This document shows positions 25,855 through 35,037 of a stretch of DNA of 64,000 bases, in pieces (position 1 is the first letter of the stretch; every line of letters begins with the position of its first letter). Position numbers and translations under genes: made by a program. The notes under the pieces were generated by a model. It was not told the origin of the DNA and did no database searches. It worked only from the letters and a program-made list of their open reading frames with translations. Source of the DNA: Shewanella denitrificans OS217 (GTDB taxonomy: Bacteria > Pseudomonadota > Gammaproteobacteria > Enterobacterales > Shewanellaceae); NCBI RefSeq assembly GCF_000013765.1, contig NC_007954.1, positions 1,302,001 to 1,366,000 of the forward strand, in the 5' to 3' direction.

Positions 25855-26733
25855 ATGTATGCTCAAGTAGAGAAGCCAAAAGAGAATAAAAGCAGGGCGA
25901 CTGCTAATTCTGTTACTCAGAAAAAGAGCAATGGAAAGCAAGGGGCTGGATTTGCGGATAATCGCCCTGAAACTAAAGTGCAAAGAAAGTCTCAGAGTTT
26001 GGCGGACAATAGGATGATACATAATCCTATAGATCCTATAGATCCTATAGATCCTATACAAAGAAGAGTGCTAATGGTGGAAAATAACCCTGATTGGATC
26101 ATGCTTCGCAATGCAGATGTTCTTTCAAAAAATAAAGGAGGTGGAAAGATTCAACACTTAGCTAGTAATCCTAGTCTCGCAGATGTCAACACAGGAGAGT
26201 TTCTTTACCTAGTTGGGCATGGAAACTCTGAAATAATCGGGGGGGATACCCATTGGGGTCCTCAGGAAATGGCGGGAAACCTTCATAATCTTGGGTTACC
26301 CCAGGAGCATAGACATATTTTATTAAGTGGAGTATGTAATTCGGCTTCTGGTGAAGAGAGTTTTGCAGAAGTATTAAAAATAACACTAACAAATGCTTAT
26401 GGTTATGTTAATAGTGTCGTAATTGGTGCGGTTGGCTTAGCTATTGCAGGCTTTCATGATGGTTGGCAAGATACAGTAGTAAAGCCTGAAAACCAAAAAG
26501 CTGAACTTGCATTGGAGAATAAAATAAAAATAGAAGAAAAAGTGTCGGCGGGAATTGAAAAAGCAAAAAAAATAATTAGTTCTGGTGAAATACCAAATAT
26601 AGCAGAACGAGCAGCAATTATATCGCAATTAGTTGGCCCTTTTTACGTGCGACTTGCTGAAGAACATGCAAAGAATGAGGGGATAACGTTTGATAGTGAT
26701 GACCCTAATGCCCGTAAAGGCTTTTATAGCTAA
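25855..26733 (+). CDS. caspase-fold (C80/CHAT-like) protein with eCIS-type leader, candidate effector
   Basis: 292 residues. The N-terminal 60 residues are polar, low complexity, with FADNRPETKVQRKSQSLADNR: this ADNRPE..QRK leader is what I know from cargo-like proteins of extracellular contractile injection systems. Four DPI units (9-base repeat) follow at residues 58-68. The central domain (70-200) looks like a caspase-fold cysteine protease: FLYLVGHGN holds the His and ILLSGVCNSAS the Cys, with a WGPQEMAGNLHNLGLP link between. The C-terminal 90 residues are helical, charged. Function as a toxin is inferred; no immunity gene is seen. Confidence 0.6.
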   Translation: MYAQVEKPKENKSRATANSVTQKKSNGKQGAGFADNRPETKVQRKSQSLADNRMIHNPIDPIDPIDPIQRRVLMVENNPDWIMLRNADVLSKNKGGGKIQHLASNPSLADVNTGEFLYLVGHGNSEIIGGDTHWGPQEMAGNLHNLGLPQEHRHILLSGVCNSASGEESFAEVLKITLTNAYGYVNSVVIGAVGLAIAGFHDGWQDTVVKPENQKAELALENKIKIEEKVSAGIEKAKKIISSGEIPNIAERAAIISQLVGPFYVRLAEEHAKNEGITFDSDDPNARKGFYS

Positions 26734-27557
26734 CGGTAAGCAGACAAAAAGCGAAAAGGTCATTACTTGCTCTAAAATTACTCTGATTTGTTGGTTTAAT
26801 GATAAATTTGTAGCGCTAATGGTCGCTATAGGTTATTTTAATGTGGAAGTTGGTGTGGATAGGTTGCAAGATTACGAAGAGATTAAGCGAAGTAGATTCT
26901 GTAAAAATAGTAGATCGTGACTGCTTTTTTCGAGTATTGAATAGTCTCTGACTATCAACGGAAAACTGAAAAAATAGATTTTCACTGAAAACTTATGTGG
27001 CAACTAGCAGTTTAGTCGCTTACAGAATTTACACGGCAACATAGAAAACGACTAGAGCTGTTTGATGGGAAAATATGTTACCTGAATGAAAAGGAATTTA
27101 TTGTTTCGGGCATATTGGAAGCCCAAATCCACGGGCGGTAGCGTGCTAAAAAGCAGGAGCTAACATCATTCAGGGAAGCTTGAGTAGCACTATGACGCCC
27201 CAAGTCATCTTTTCGACTTGCATTGGCTCGATATCTCCAATTTCGCGTCAGAAATCGTATCTACTGTAACAGTTCACCGACAGGTACTTGTCCAAAAATT
27301 GGCTGAGTCATTACACAGGGCTGGACGGACGCATGAATGTGTCCTTTTTAACCCAAAACGACTTATTGTATTTTGACATGCCGTAATTTTGATTCAAGCA
27401 GATGGTTATCTGAAAAACAATTAGAGCGGAATTACATCGCATTATGTCCAGTAAAGTTCGCGATTTTGCCTTGGGTCGTTACTCGCCATGCTTAATTATT
27501 GGTGTTATATTCAGCAATAGATAAGTTATTCACTAAAATTTAAATGGATGTAGATTT
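26734..27557. other. gene-free stretch of about 0.8 kb
   Basis: I see no coding frame with a ribosome-binding site and family-like sequence. A 76-codon frame at 26690-26920 overlaps the effector gene out of frame and is not convincing. The stretch may hold remnants of an older insertion and the promoter of the RND operon. Confidence 0.4.
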
Positions 27558-30500
27558 TTGAAATATTTCTTTCACGAGAAAATGGTAGTAATCTTATGTG
27601 TACTTACTGTTTTTCTTGGAGTGCTTTGCGCATACAATAATAAGATCCAACTACTTCCAAATGTAGAACCTCCCAAGATTTCTTTTTTTGTTATTTGGCC
27701 AGGTGCATCAGAAAACTTTTTAATCACTGACGTAGTTCAACCCTATGAAGAAGCTATTTTAGGTAGGTTAGAGCGGCTTGAAAGTCTCAAAGTCACTACA
27801 CGGCCTGAAAGAGCTTCGTTTGAAGTGACCTTTTCTTTTGGTACCAACCTTGAAGAAGCCGAAAGCAAGTTAGCCGCTTTATTATCAAGAGCTCGCACCC
27901 TACCATTAAATGTTAAGCCGTTGACTTTTCATCATGGTGGCACCAACGTGTCCAATCGAGTGGTTGGGAGTTATTTTATCACGTCAGAGAGTAGTGAGTT
28001 TTCACCAAAGCAATTGTCAGTTATAAGCAACCTCGCTAAGCAAAAGTTCAAGCTATTGCCGGGTGTAGAATCCGTTGAACTTAACCCTGCCTTGGAAAGT
28101 CAGCTTCAAATTCGCTTGGATATGAATAAATTATATCAGTTAAATCTTAGTTTTGATGCAATCCGACAAATTGTTGGTGGGTTGTTGACTCAACCGGTTA
28201 TTCAATTGTATGAAAACGAAAGGGTGATCACTGCCAAGTTCAAGCCGACGACATTGTTGGAAGATATTCGACAGATTCCTATCGCGCATGTCGATGGAGT
28301 ATCCATTTTATTGCAGGATGTCGCACAGGTTGAAGTTGGTCCAATAACGCAAACCGCTGTGTCTCGATTTAATGGCCAAGAAGCTATTGCGATGCGTATT
28401 CTACGCTATGCCGATGCCAACCTTATCGAAGTACAAAAAAAGGTTGACGAAGTACTGGCACAAGAGGCTGTGACTCTGGATTCAGCTGGTTTAATATATA
28501 ATTTATCTTTTGATACTAGCATCTTTATTGAACGTGCCATTTTTTGGATAATAGGATCATTAGCTACAGGGTTCATTCTAACCACATTCGTATCCTACTG
28601 TTTTTTTAGGCGGTTTAAACCGACAATATTAGCTACGTTAGTAATACTATTGTCGACTTGTGGCGTTTTAATCGTTTTATATCTGACTAAAACATCAATC
28701 AATGTAATTTCCTTGGCTGGAATAACGTTCGCTACAGGCATGTTTGTTGATGGTGTGTTAATTATAGTGGAGTATCTTGATCGGCTTAAGCCGGATAAGC
28801 GCTCCTCGCTAGAAAGAACCCGTTCTTCGCTTAATAAATTAGTGCCAGCCCTGTTGGTCTCGACTATTACCACTGTAATTGTATTCATCCCGATAATTTT
28901 CAGTCAAGGCGCAGAAAGCCAGCTCTTTAAAGGCCTAAGTTTAGTTATTGCTTCAGGGTTATTATTCGCCCTGTTCTTTACCGTATTGCTTGTGCCGTTT
29001 TTTGCTGAGTATTTCGGTCAGCCGGAACCTCGCTCTGAAATTGCTTTCCCATTTGTTACTAATGCTGTGCGCAGCTTAATAAAAAGCAAACGGAGCAGTG
29101 TTTTTTTTGTTATATTTTTGGTTGGTGGCAGTTTGCTTTCCCTAAGCATTTTTATTCCTTCATTGAGTTATTTACCATCGGTGAAGCGAGACACCGTTGA
29201 TGTTTACATACCGTTATCAGGAGACTTGAGGATCGAAACTGTCCAGCACAATATTGTTGGACCGATAAATGATATACTGCAGGCTGTACCAAGTGAAATT
29301 ATAGTAAAAAATAATTATGTTATTGCTTGGCCTCATTTCGCTACGGCCGCGGTAAGATTGAACGATAGTAAGCAGATCCCGGCGTTAATTCCATATCTCC
29401 AGCAGTCACTTAAAGAACACCTGCCTAGTAACCGAGTCCTCGTTTTACAGGGAGAGCTTTTAGGGGGACTCGAGAGTGCCAACGATATTGAAATTAATTT
29501 ATATGTTAGCGACCAGCAATGGCTTGCTGAGAACATTTCAATAGTCCGCAATATTATCGAAAGTGCACTTCCAGATATTTCAATTAGAGTCATCCCCGAT
29601 GTGGAAAGGTTTGTAAAGGAATATGAATTTTCACCTAATTTGCTGAGTCTTCGTGACTCAGGTATCACTAACGACGAGCTAACAAACTTATTTAGAACAA
29701 TCGGAAAGTCTGATTTCATTGGTAAATGGAAAAGTGATGATGAAGTTGTTAATGCCTACATCACCATTGAAGATAATTATCAAGACGTTGCTAATATTCC
29801 GTATGTATCACGTAATGGAGTCCGAACATATATGGGCTCGCTAACGAACATTAAGACTTCTGATGTACTACCGTCATTAAACCGCCTTAACGGAAGTGCC
29901 GCACTTACCATAAGTTTGCGACCTACAAGTAATGAAAGGACGGTATCATCAGTTTTGGCTGTTCTTGAGCAGGATGTTGCGCCAGCTATTAGGCAATTAA
30001 TGGGAGATAAAGGGTATATCGGGATAGAGGGAAGTGCATCAAGTTTATCTAAAACTAAATGGTTTTTGGCATTGTTGCTATTTTTTATTGTGTTATCTTT
30101 TATTGTTATTCTTGCATTTCTATTTAGATCTATAAAACTCAGCATGTACGTACTGCTATCTTTAATACCTGCATTGGCTGGAGGCATACTTGCATACAAT
30201 TTTTTAAGTTTCGTAACCATGTCAGACTTTAATGTGCTGACGATGCTAGGGTTTGCAATTATGCTAGGTATTGTTGCTAATAATTCTATTTTACTGGTTG
30301 ATGCTGCTAATAATGTAAGTGCTCATTGTAGTGATTGCGATGCGATTTTGTTCGCGGTTAATGAGCGGGTAAGAGCAATAGTGATCAGTTCATTAACGAC
30401 CGTTTTGGGGATTTTACCGTTACTGTTATTTCCTTCGGAAGCGTCACAACTTTATCAAGGTATCGCAGCCATAATCGTCGGAGGAATTGTTGTGAACTTA

Positions 30501-30611
30501 TTAACTGTGTTGTTTCTAACTGCCGCCACTATTAGAATTTTTGGTTTAGAGCGTCCAACACTCGGCTTCCCTCAAAATTTAGAAGTTGAAATAGTTAACA
30601 AGGGCTTATAA
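27558..30611 (+). CDS. RND-family efflux transporter permease
   Basis: 1017 residues. Proton-driven trimeric inner-membrane pump of the AcrB/HAE type. Two halves, each with a first helix, a large periplasmic loop and a helix bundle (helices about 330-480 and 505-525; 830-990). TM4 reads FATGMFVDGVLIIVEY, so only the first Asp of the AcrB Asp-Asp pair is kept. TM10 reads GIVANNSILLVDAA, as in pumps without the AcrB Lys. The start is TTG at 27558; an ATG at 27582 would cut the first helix. Coupled by one base to the adaptor. Possibly the exporter of the adjacent pathway. Confidence 0.88.
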   Translation: MKYFFHEKMVVILCVLTVFLGVLCAYNNKIQLLPNVEPPKISFFVIWPGASENFLITDVVQPYEEAILGRLERLESLKVTTRPERASFEVTFSFGTNLEEAESKLAALLSRARTLPLNVKPLTFHHGGTNVSNRVVGSYFITSESSEFSPKQLSVISNLAKQKFKLLPGVESVELNPALESQLQIRLDMNKLYQLNLSFDAIRQIVGGLLTQPVIQLYENERVITAKFKPTTLLEDIRQIPIAHVDGVSILLQDVAQVEVGPITQTAVSRFNGQEAIAMRILRYADANLIEVQKKVDEVLAQEAVTLDSAGLIYNLSFDTSIFIERAIFWIIGSLATGFILTTFVSYCFFRRFKPTILATLVILLSTCGVLIVLYLTKTSINVISLAGITFATGMFVDGVLIIVEYLDRLKPDKRSSLERTRSSLNKLVPALLVSTITTVIVFIPIIFSQGAESQLFKGLSLVIASGLLFALFFTVLLVPFFAEYFGQPEPRSEIAFPFVTNAVRSLIKSKRSSVFFVIFLVGGSLLSLSIFIPSLSYLPSVKRDTVDVYIPLSGDLRIETVQHNIVGPINDILQAVPSEIIVKNNYVIAWPHFATAAVRLNDSKQIPALIPYLQQSLKEHLPSNRVLVLQGELLGGLESANDIEINLYVSDQQWLAENISIVRNIIESALPDISIRVIPDVERFVKEYEFSPNLLSLRDSGITNDELTNLFRTIGKSDFIGKWKSDDEVVNAYITIEDNYQDVANIPYVSRNGVRTYMGSLTNIKTSDVLPSLNRLNGSAALTISLRPTSNERTVSSVLAVLEQDVAPAIRQLMGDKGYIGIEGSASSLSKTKWFLALLLFFIVLSFIVILAFLFRSIKLSMYVLLSLIPALAGGILAYNFLSFVTMSDFNVLTMLGFAIMLGIVANNSILLVDAANNVSAHCSDCDAILFAVNERVRAIVISSLTTVLGILPLLLFPSEASQLYQGIAAIIVGGIVVNLLTVLFLTAATIRIFGLERPTLGFPQNLEVEIVNKGL

Positions 30612-31375
30612 TGTCAAACAGATTTTTATTTATTCTATCATCGTTCCTTTTTTTTACACCATGGTCAACATCGGCTGTTGAAGTTAAATTGCCTGGTACA
30701 GTTTATTCAAAGGATAAGTTGATTGTGTCTTCTGAACAGTCTGGTCAGCTATTGTTTATTTTAGATAAAGGCCAGTCTTTTAAGAGAGGGCAGGTTATTG
30801 CTGAAATTGAAAGCCATTATGACGTGAAAATGCTTAGTTTGTTATATTCAATGCGCGACAACGTAAAAAGTAAAATATCAGAGCTTGATCGCGTTATTAA
30901 TGGTTACACAATTCTGGCAAAAAACAACGCCATTTCTGAAGAGCAGAGGAGCGCTAAAAGTAATGAATATACTAACTTGCTAATTGAATTGAATCATGTC
31001 GAGCAACAAATCATTCAGTTTGAACTAATCATAGATAAGAAAACTATTAAAGCACCGTTCGATGGAGTCATACTTGAGCGAGAAACTCAGGCTTTTGAAG
31101 TGGTGCAGAGCGGAAAACTGTTAGCGACTATTGATAACCCGGCATCTAAATATTTACAAGTATTTGTACCTTGGCATCTCTACAACGATCTAGATTTTAA
31201 TCATGCTTATGTTGTTGATAATAATGACAATATTTCATTGGAGTTAGATTATGTAGTACGGGAGGTTAACTCCCGTAATAATGTCATCGAGTTAAGCTAC
31301 AAAATTATTGGTGGTAATGCTTTGCCAGGGCAAGCATTGCAAGTGACAATTGTACAGCAGTCGAATCAAAAGTAG
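30611..31375 (+). CDS. RND periplasmic adaptor (membrane fusion protein)
   Basis: 254 residues, short for the family. A signal peptide (1-22, ending STSA) leads to a biotinyl-lipoyl half (GTVYSKDKLIVSSEQSGQLLFILDKGQSFKRGQVIAEIES), a helical hairpin (about 60-130) and the second lipoyl half (TIKAPFDGVILERETQAFEVVQSGKLLATI), then a beta-barrel domain. It would bridge the permease to an outer-membrane channel; none is encoded here, so a TolC-type protein elsewhere is expected. ATG overlaps the permease stop. Confidence 0.88.
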   Translation: MSNRFLFILSSFLFFTPWSTSAVEVKLPGTVYSKDKLIVSSEQSGQLLFILDKGQSFKRGQVIAEIESHYDVKMLSLLYSMRDNVKSKISELDRVINGYTILAKNNAISEEQRSAKSNEYTNLLIELNHVEQQIIQFELIIDKKTIKAPFDGVILERETQAFEVVQSGKLLATIDNPASKYLQVFVPWHLYNDLDFNHAYVVDNNDNISLELDYVVREVNSRNNVIELSYKIIGGNALPGQALQVTIVQQSNQK

Positions 31376-31747
31376 GGCATGTAACATTATGATTAATTAT
31401 TAATATATATCCTTTAATCAAACTCAGTAAGAAATATATTTAGAGAATCAAGTGCTGAATGATAATGATTTGAATCAGAAGTCTGATATTTTGGCGAACT
31501 AGTTCTGTCAAATTTTGGGTAGATGTAGGTCTTTGGCCGGTTGCTCTTCCCATCATTTCCTGTGCGCGGTCATATTTTTTTTGATATTTAATCAAAGAAC
31601 ACTTGCGCATGGTTATCATCATTTGATTCTGCCATGATAATTAAAATAATATGTATTGCGGAGTGAGCAGTTATGTGATTGAATTAAAGGGTTGCAGCGA
31701 TTTAAACGTTGTAGCTTGTTTATCACAATTTATTAAGGATAGTAAAT
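31376..31747. other. intergenic region before the small peptide gene
   Basis: About 370 bases, AT-rich. A minus-strand 60-codon frame (31440-31622) has no Shine-Dalgarno and no family I can name. The promoter for the downstream locus is expected in this region, but I cannot place it with confidence. Confidence 0.35.
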
Positions 31748-31891
31748 ATGAAAAATCAAAATGTAAAAATCAGTGGTAAGTTCGAAAATGGTAAGCTTCA
31801 GATGTGTCAAGTTGGTTCAAAAGGTTCAGTTAAAGCAGACAGAGGTTTTGTAGCTGTAAACGCACCTTTTAAGCCAAACACATCTAAATAG
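31748..31891 (+). CDS. 47-residue peptide, possible precursor peptide
   Basis: A short gene with a strong ribosome-binding site (AAGGA at 31735-31739, 8 bases before ATG). The peptide is basic, with 8 Lys, 6 Gly, one Cys (residue 20), no hydrophobic signal sequence, and a C-terminus AVNAPFKPNTSK. It stands alone, followed by a perfect 10-base hairpin, directly before the gene for a protein with a PqqD/RRE-like C-terminus. Small peptide plus RRE is the layout of RiPP precursor and modifying enzyme, but no known RiPP class is recognised. Could also be a regulatory or structural small protein. Confidence 0.6.
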   Translation: MKNQNVKISGKFENGKLQMCQVGSKGSVKADRGFVAVNAPFKPNTSK

Positions 31892-31933
31892 TATATTAAT
31901 TTAACGGTTTTAAATTAATATAAATTGAAGTGT

Positions 31934-31968
31934 ATAGCACTGATTATTAATATGTTGCTCAGTGCTAT
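31934..31968 (+). terminator. stem-loop after the small peptide gene
   Basis: Perfect 10-base stem ATAGCACTGA/TCAGTGCTAT with a 15-base loop, 43 bases after the stop codon. The T-run is weak, so it may be a partial terminator or RNA-stabilising element that would keep peptide message above downstream message. Confidence 0.5.
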
Positions 31969-32157
31969 TATAGTGTTCTAGCTTACATTTTTAATATGTG
32001 TTGTTCAGCGTCCCTGTAATAAAAAATAATACAATTTAGTGATTTTCAAATGCGAACAAGAAAGGGAAGCAGCATATGAGTGGAGTCAACAATTGCGCAG
32101 CATCCATTTAAGTGGAATGCTGATGAAAAATTTGAAGAAATGGATAAGTAATTGATT

Positions 32158-33318
32158 ATGAACTTATATGAATTCCTTTGTCAAAAACAAATAAGTATTG
32201 AAGAAGTTGTCGCAACAGCAAAAAGTAAAGGTCAGTTGATTGAGACAGATATTCTTTTGGTCGTTGGCTCACTTTCTGAAGGTCTAGCGACATTAAAATC
32301 AGATTTTGATTTAATCTTAATTACTGAACGTGATATAAACTCCATTTCCGATAAAAAAAGCATTTCCTGGGTAGTGGGCAGTTGTTTGGTCGATATGGAG
32401 ATAAAGAAAAAATCGACTGTTTTAGAATTAACAAGTCGATTTAATACTTGGGTGAATCATGGTTGGGACAAAGCCTTTTCTGCTGACTTTACACCTGAAG
32501 AACGAAAGTTACTTCATCGTTATTTAAATGGCATATTTTTGGATGACGATAATAATGCCAAACGAAATGAAATAGTGCAGTTTAATAAAGAGCAGTTAGC
32601 AAAACTTAAGCTGCATTCCGCTCGTCATACTTCACGAACTATTCAAGTTGATATGGTTGGTCATAAGTTAAGTAAGGATTTCCGTTCACTTGCTTATGCA
32701 TCTATTGAATTGTTAGGACATGCAACTGACGCATTATTAGCTGCCAGCTATTTGACTAATCCACTTGTGAAGTGGAGGAGCCGGCTATTGGGGACCTTGT
32801 TAGATAATGGGATTTCTCAAATCAATAGCAAATATGTGGAGACAGAGGCAGCAGATTTAATTTGGTATTTGCATACATTACCAGAAAGCGAACCTCAGGC
32901 CATTCTTAGTAAAGCAGAAGAAGTAGTTCATTACTGTCGATTGATGTTTTTATATGCAGAACTGAAACTAGTTTATCCAGAGTTGCTCAGTTCATTTCAT
33001 CAGATCAAGCAAGTTATAACTTCAAATATCAGTCGTGACGATTCGAAATTATTACCTTGTCTCGAACTCGACGTCGATTTTCACATTGATGATGGTGAAA
33101 TATACATGGCGAGATTAAACGAATTTGGTGAAGTCATTCAGGCCAACCTGGCAGAATTTAGCCTAGCGTTGCAGTTCGACGGTCTTGCTTTGTCAGAAGA
33201 AGCATTGAGAGGTGTTTATCCCGAGCAGGTTGATGATAAGGAAAGAGCTGTATTAAACAATTTGATCAGTAAATTTCATCAAGCAAATCTGTTTTCGGAG
33301 AGTCCTTTTTCGGAGTAA
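32158..33318 (+). CDS. nucleotidyltransferase-fold protein with PqqD/RRE-like C-terminus
   Basis: 386 residues. N-terminal part: VVGSLSEGLATLKSDFDLIL (residues about 33-52) fits the GS-x10-D-x-D motif of minimal nucleotidyltransferases, followed by VDMEI with a possible third acidic residue. Middle (145-290) is helical, reminiscent of HEPN-like substrate-binding domains. The C-terminus (about 305-383: DGEIYMARLNEFGEVIQANLAEF..FDGLALSEEALRGVYP..ERAVLNNLISKFHQANLF) has the strand-helix pattern of PqqD-like RiPP recognition elements. The ATG at 32158 is taken over TTG 32152. First gene of the long operon. Function is inferred only. Confidence 0.55.
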   Translation: MNLYEFLCQKQISIEEVVATAKSKGQLIETDILLVVGSLSEGLATLKSDFDLILITERDINSISDKKSISWVVGSCLVDMEIKKKSTVLELTSRFNTWVNHGWDKAFSADFTPEERKLLHRYLNGIFLDDDNNAKRNEIVQFNKEQLAKLKLHSARHTSRTIQVDMVGHKLSKDFRSLAYASIELLGHATDALLAASYLTNPLVKWRSRLLGTLLDNGISQINSKYVETEAADLIWYLHTLPESEPQAILSKAEEVVHYCRLMFLYAELKLVYPELLSSFHQIKQVITSNISRDDSKLLPCLELDVDFHIDDGEIYMARLNEFGEVIQANLAEFSLALQFDGLALSEEALRGVYPEQVDDKERAVLNNLISKFHQANLFSESPFSE

Positions 33319-33399
33319 TCTAGGAAGTCGCTCGATTTTGAACTGATGGTATACACCATACCTGAATTAATTGAAATACAATAAATTAAAGAAAATAAA

Positions 33400-35037
33400 A
33401 TGAAAGGTTTATATAAACACCAGAACAAAAAGCGAACTTTAAAGGATATTCTGTTATCTCCAACGACCGAGTATTTGATGGAAGCGCATAACGCGATTTC
33501 TGCCAAAATAATTGAAGAGGTAGGTTTTTCCGGAATTTGGGCTTCTGGTTTAACTATTTCATCTTCACTTGGGGTGCGCGACAGGAACGAGATTTCCTGG
33601 ACTCAGGTAATTGATGCTGTTGAATATATGACTGACGTTGTGGACTGCCCGATTTTACTTGATGTGGACACAGGTTACGGTGATTACAACAGTTTTCGTC
33701 GGGTAGTGAAAAAGTTGTGTCAGCGAAATATATCCGGTTGTTGTATTGAAGATAAGATATTTCCTAAGCAGAATTCTTTTATCGGAGAAAGGCAAGAATT
33801 GGCTTCTATTGCAGAGTTTACAGGCAAAATAAAAGCGGGAATCGATCACCGAGAGAATGAGGATTTTGTTATTATTGCCAGAACCGAAGCACTCATCTCT
33901 GGTTATGGTATTGACGAAGCGTTACGTCGTGCAGAGGCTTATTACGAGGCTGGTGCTGATGCAATATTAATTCACTCAAAATCGTCAAATGCAGATGAAG
34001 TACTTGAATTCTGCAATTTATTTACTGCTCCTTGTCCAATAGTTATCGTGCCAACCAAATATTACAACACGCCGACTAACGTGTTCGAAGAGGCAGGCGT
34101 TTCAACTGTAATATGGGCCAACCATTCACTCAGAGCTTCTGTTAAAGCCATCCGGGAAACCGCAGAGATTGTTTTCAAAGAAAAATCATTAGTGTCTGTT
34201 GAGAATAAAGTTGCGTCATTAGCTGAAATATTTCGCTTAAACGGTGAACATGAAATGGAGCAGATTGAAAAACGCTATCTTCAGGAAGCCGATAGTAGCA
34301 ATATTATTTTTCTTGCTGCTTCAAGAGGGCAGTATCTCAAAACACTGACTGAAGATCGTCCTAAGTGTTTAATTGAAATTAATGGTAAACCTCTGCTTCA
34401 ACATGCTATTAACCGGTTCAGAAGTGTTGGTGTTAATGATATTAGCGTGGTCTCTGGCTATAAAGGAGAACAGATAAATCATTATGACGTCAAGAACATT
34501 GCCAATAGTGAATATGAAGCGACTGGTGAATGTTACTCATTATATTGCGCACTTAGCCAAATCAAGAAATCAACGATAGTTGCTTATGGGGATCTTATTC
34601 TCGACGGTTACATCATTAATCAATTACCCAAAAATGACAGTGATGCAGACATTGTTATATATGTCGATAAAAGCAACGAACAAATAGATAATCATGACGG
34701 GTGTTTTGTTCAGTGCTCTTCTTCTTATTCCCCGAATCCTTTTGAGAACGAGGGCGTTTCTGTACTTGCTATTGTCGATGCCAGTGATCGTTTGAATGCT
34801 CACGGACAATGGATTGGAGTGATGAAGATTATGGACAAAGGGGTTGCAAGAGTACATGAAGCACTTCAGCAGCTTATTGATGCCGGAGAAGTTTCTGCGT
34901 CGATAAGTGATTTATTGGGGCAATTATTGAAAACAGGCTCAAGAGTAAAATGTGAGTACGTGAATGGTGGTTGGATAGACATCAACACCGCAATGGATTT
35001 GGAATTTGCAAAACGTGCAGAGGCTAAGGCAGTATGA
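33400..35037 (+). CDS. pepM: phosphoenolpyruvate mutase fused to a nucleotidyltransferase (Fom1-like layout)
   Basis: 545 residues. The N-terminal domain (1-300) is PEP mutase, which forms the C-P bond of phosphonopyruvate: WASGLTISSSLGVRD, DVDTGYGD (88-95) and the signature EDKIFPKQNS (117-126), which separates mutase from isocitrate-lyase-like hydrolases. The C-terminal domain (about 302-545) is a nucleotidyltransferase with LAASRGQYLKTLTEDRPKCLIEINGKPLL and GDLIL. The same fusion occurs in Fom1, where the second domain attaches CMP to a phosphonate. The stop overlaps the next gene by four bases. Confidence 0.93.
   Translation: MKGLYKHQNKKRTLKDILLSPTTEYLMEAHNAISAKIIEEVGFSGIWASGLTISSSLGVRDRNEISWTQVIDAVEYMTDVVDCPILLDVDTGYGDYNSFRRVVKKLCQRNISGCCIEDKIFPKQNSFIGERQELASIAEFTGKIKAGIDHRENEDFVIIARTEALISGYGIDEALRRAEAYYEAGADAILIHSKSSNADEVLEFCNLFTAPCPIVIVPTKYYNTPTNVFEEAGVSTVIWANHSLRASVKAIRETAEIVFKEKSLVSVENKVASLAEIFRLNGEHEMEQIEKRYLQEADSSNIIFLAASRGQYLKTLTEDRPKCLIEINGKPLLQHAINRFRSVGVNDISVVSGYKGEQINHYDVKNIANSEYEATGECYSLYCALSQIKKSTIVAYGDLILDGYIINQLPKNDSDADIVIYVDKSNEQIDNHDGCFVQCSSSYSPNPFENEGVSVLAIVDASDRLNAHGQWIGVMKIMDKGVARVHEALQQLIDAGEVSASISDLLGQLLKTGSRVKCEYVNGGWIDINTAMDLEFAKRAEAKAV

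Noticed and set aside
26690..26920. 76-codon frame overlapping the end of the caspase-like gene
   Set aside because: Starts inside the other gene in another frame, with no ribosome-binding site and no family features.
31440..31622. Minus-strand 60-codon frame before the small peptide gene
   Set aside because: No ribosome-binding site and no recognisable family; Ile-rich tail looks like chance.
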